A DNA stretch of 64,000 bases from Amblyomma americanum (lineage: Eukaryota > Arthropoda > Arachnida > Ixodida > Ixodidae). Each line of letters opens with the position of its first letter. Within the stretch, counting starts at the first letter, position 1. Under the pieces are notes generated by a model that worked only from the letters and a program-made list of their open reading frames with translations, was not told where the DNA came from and searched no databases. The position numbers and the translations under genes are program-made. The stretch is from NCBI RefSeq assembly GCF_052857255.1, contig NW_027526484.1, positions 2,329,501 through 2,393,500 of the forward strand, given 5' to 3'. Shown piece by piece: positions 61,736-64,000 of this stretch.

Positions 61736-62400
61736 TAGGCCACATCGTTAGCAAGGAGGGAGCACGCCCAGACCCGCAGAAAACAGCTGCTGTTGAACAA
61801 TTTCCACCACCGACCGATAAGAAAGCAGTGCGCAGATTTCCTCGGACTGTGCGTATATTGTCGACAATTTGTGAAAGACTTTTCACGCATCGCCGATCCC
61901 CTCACGCAACTCACGAAGGCAGATGTGCCATTTAAATGTGAAGCGCCGCAAGCAGAATCCTTCAAAGAGCTTCAGCGTCGTTTACAGTCTCCACAGATCC
62001 TCGCGCATTTTGACCAAAACGCCCATACTGAAGTTCATACCAGCGCAAGCAATGTAGATCTAGGCGCCGTCCTCGTTCAAAAAACCAACGGGCTGGAGAA
62101 AGTCATCGCATACGCTAGCCGCTCCCTTTCTAAGGCCGAAACTAACTGTTCGATAACTCAAAAGGAGTGCCTTGCCATCACCTGGGCTACGTCGAAATTC
62201 CGCCCCTACCTGTACGGACGACCGTTCAAGGTGGTCAGCGCTCACCACTCGCTCTGCTGACTTGCCAAATTAAAGGACCCCTCTGGCCTCCTCGCTCGAT
62301 GGAGTCTCCGCCTCCAGGAGCTTCACGACACCGTCGTTTACAAGTTCGGACGCAAGCACTCCGACGCCGATTGCCTCTCAAGAGCCCCTGTACATACACG
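61736..62400 (+). pseudogene. RNase H of the second element
   Basis: The connection domain (DFLGLCVYCRQFVKDFSRIA) leads to EVHTSASNVDLGAVLVQ, where the catalytic Asp of Thr-Asp-Ala-Ser is replaced by Ser. SITQKECLAI keeps the Glu. VVSAHHSLC has Ala where the next Asp is expected. The enzyme is dead by active-site loss as well as by frame changes. Confidence 0.75.
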
Positions 62401-62572
62401 GCCGCGGGACGATGATGAGGACGCCGTCCTGGGATCCATCAGCCCCAGATCTTTTCTACAGCAGCAACGTTCGCAACCCGACCTAAAACGCCTCATCGAG
62501 TTCTTGGAAGGCAAGCTTTCTTGACTCTCCGCCTCATTCAAGCGAGGACTGCCTTTACAGAATGATGTCCTT

Positions 62573-63640
62573 GTGAAGAACTCCGCAGCGAATAAAACAG
62601 CCTTCCTCCTTGTTGTACCTGCTTGTCTCCGCAAAGAAGTTCTACAGGCTTCACACGACGAGCCGACAACTGGACATCACGGGTTTACACGCACCCTCCG
62701 CCGCGTTCAAGACAAGTATTACTGGCCCCGACTGTCCGCCGATGTCGCACATTATGTGAAAACCTGCCAAGATTGTCAGCGACGAAAGACCTTCCAGCAG
62801 ATCGGCATGGACTTGCTTGGCCCTTTCAGAAAGTCAACGTTTGGAAATAAGTGGATCATCATAGCGACCCACTACCTGATCCGCTATGCCGAGGCAAAAG
62901 TCCTACCGAACGGAACAGCAGCAGAAGCCGCCAAATTTTTCGTGGAGTGCATTCTTATGCGGCACGGCGCCCCCGATGTGCTCATCAGGGACAGGGGAAG
63001 AGCATTCACGGCGGAACTAACGCAAGCCATCCTGCGTTACAGCCGAAGCAGCCACCGGAGGACAACTGGATACCATCCGCAGAAGAAAGGACTGACCGAG
63101 CACCTGAACAAAATCATCGCCGATACACTCGCCATGTAGGTAGCTGTCGAACTGAAGACCTGGCGCCATCCTGCCTTACGTCGTCTTCGCCTACAACACC
63201 GCTGTGCAGGAGACCACCAAGATGACGCCTTTTAGGCTCATCCATGGCAGGGAAGCCACGACCACGCTAGACGCCATGCTGCCCAACGTTACCGAAGAAG
63301 CGAACGTCGACGTCACCAACTACCTTCAACGCGCAGAAGCCCAAAGACTTGCCCGATTACGGATCAAACACCAGCAGTGGACCGGCGCCAGAGGCTACAA
63401 CCTACGAAGTAGCAGCGAGGAATACAATCCAGGAAACCAAGTCTGGATTTGGACTCCCATTCGCCGCCGTGGATAGAGTGAAAAGCTTTTGCGCCGTTAT
63501 TTCGGCCCGTACAAGGTTCTTCGTCGGCTAGGTGAACTGGAATATGAAGTCATCCCTGACGCAATGACTGCATCCCAGCGACGCCGCATACCACCAGAAG
63601 TTGTCCACGTCGTCCGTCTGATGCCCTATTATGCGCGCTA
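62573..63640 (+). pseudogene. Integrase of the second element
   Basis: The HHCC finger reads HDEPTTGHHG and CQDCQRR. A short deletion separates it from the core, which has MDLLGPFRKS (Asp), IRDRGRAFTAEL (Asp) and KKGLTEHLNK (Glu). A stop at 63139 and a frame change follow. The C-terminal part resumes with TTKMTPFRLIHGREA, and near 63590 the frame holds VVHVVRLMPYY, the typical end of this protein. Located after RNase H, as in ordinary gypsy elements. Confidence 0.75.
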
Positions 63641-63758
63641 AAGGACGTTGCATTTCCACACTCTGTGTTTATTTTCGCACGATCCGTTTTGTTCGTTGCT
63701 AGCCGCCTTATTTGTTTTTATGCATGGGGTCGATGCTTCTTTGATGAGAGAAAAGTAA

Positions 63759-64000
63759 TGCCGCGAACCTTTACAGTGTTTGTTCATTCTTCAAAGCGGC
63801 CGGCCCGCCACTTTATCGCTTTGTTCGCGACGCAAGACGTGGCCAGATTTATCCCGATTGATCACATCCAGGCAGAAGTGACCCTACGTTGTTCCAGAAT
63901 GTTCTAGTTACTTTGCACGCTTTATCTAGAAATTTAACTATCAGCTTTAAATTGAACACGGCCGACAGCGGCGGGTATTTAATTCGACGACCGCCGAGCA
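63759..64000 (+). repeat. 3' LTR of the second element, cut by the window end
   Basis: It matches the 5' LTR from 'tgccgcgaa' to 'gaccgccgagca' with scattered differences. 'gatgagagaaaag' just upstream is the probable polypurine tract. Confidence 0.7.

Larger units (their letters stand above)
58209..64000 (+). mobile_element. Second Ty3/gypsy LTR retrotransposon, decayed, conventional order
   Basis: Direct repeats at 58209-58447 and 63759-64000 (both with 'ccactttatcgctttgtt', 'cagatttatcccga' and 'cgttgttccagaatgttct') are the two LTRs; the second is cut by the window edge. Between them lie gag, protease, RT, RNase H and integrase in the usual gypsy order. The start of the 5' LTR is blurred by the AT repeat. 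Every gene is broken by frame changes, stops or loss of active-site residues. Confidence 0.8.

Overview
The window looks like nuclear DNA of a hard tick (Ixodidae). The reasons are several copies of a tRNA-headed SINE that resembles the ixodid Ruka family, very large introns filled with decayed transposons, and a split gene of the nose-resistant-to-fluoxetine (NRF-6) acyltransferase family. There are no operons or bacterial-type genes. The species cannot be fixed from the sequence alone.

Left and middle (about 1-38,100). One host gene on the minus strand fills this region. I reconstructed twelve coding exons from 37764 down to 2141. Each has canonical AG/GT borders, and the splice phases agree at every join I could test. 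The product starts with a signal peptide and an extracellular NRF domain, followed by a first membrane helix and a multi-pass acyltransferase-3 domain. A TATA box lies about 290 bases upstream of the start codon. The C-terminal exon or exons are not in the window, and the segment that should follow the 'SVD-FFF' motif was not found in a 16 kb intron. The introns hold a Tc1-type transposon with unusually long inverted repeats (12506-15612), a decayed CR1/Jockey-type LINE (about 18.6-22.9 kb), Ruka-like SINEs, other tRNA-headed sequences and several fold-back MITEs.

Region 38.1-47.1 kb. This is intergenic or upstream DNA with no convincing host gene. It carries a MITE candidate, a mariner remnant with its catalytic core deleted, a Ruka-like SINE, short inverted repeats and microsatellites.

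Region 47.1-58.2 kb. Tandem units of about 0.46-0.49 kb, each carrying a 76-nt tRNA-like cloverleaf, switch orientation near 48425. A complete LTR retrotransposon (48885-57655) is inserted in them. It has two LTRs of about 840 bp, a primer site complementary to tRNA-Ser and a polypurine tract. Its domain order is gag, protease, integrase, reverse transcriptase, RNase H. Integrase lies upstream of reverse transcriptase, the opposite of ordinary Ty3/gypsy elements and typical of the Gmr1 lineage. Its reverse transcriptase/RNase H region was later hit by a 5'-truncated LINE (10-bp target duplication) and by an 801-bp Harbinger-like element (37-bp inverted repeats, TAA duplication, one Myb/SANT-like ORF).

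Region 58.2-64.0 kb. A second, more decayed Ty3/gypsy element has the ordinary order gag-protease-RT-RNase H-integrase. Its 3' LTR runs off the right edge. Both LTR elements, the LINEs and the Tc1 and mariner transposase genes are broken by frameshifts, stops or loss of catalytic residues, so the window reads as a nested fossil record around one large host gene.
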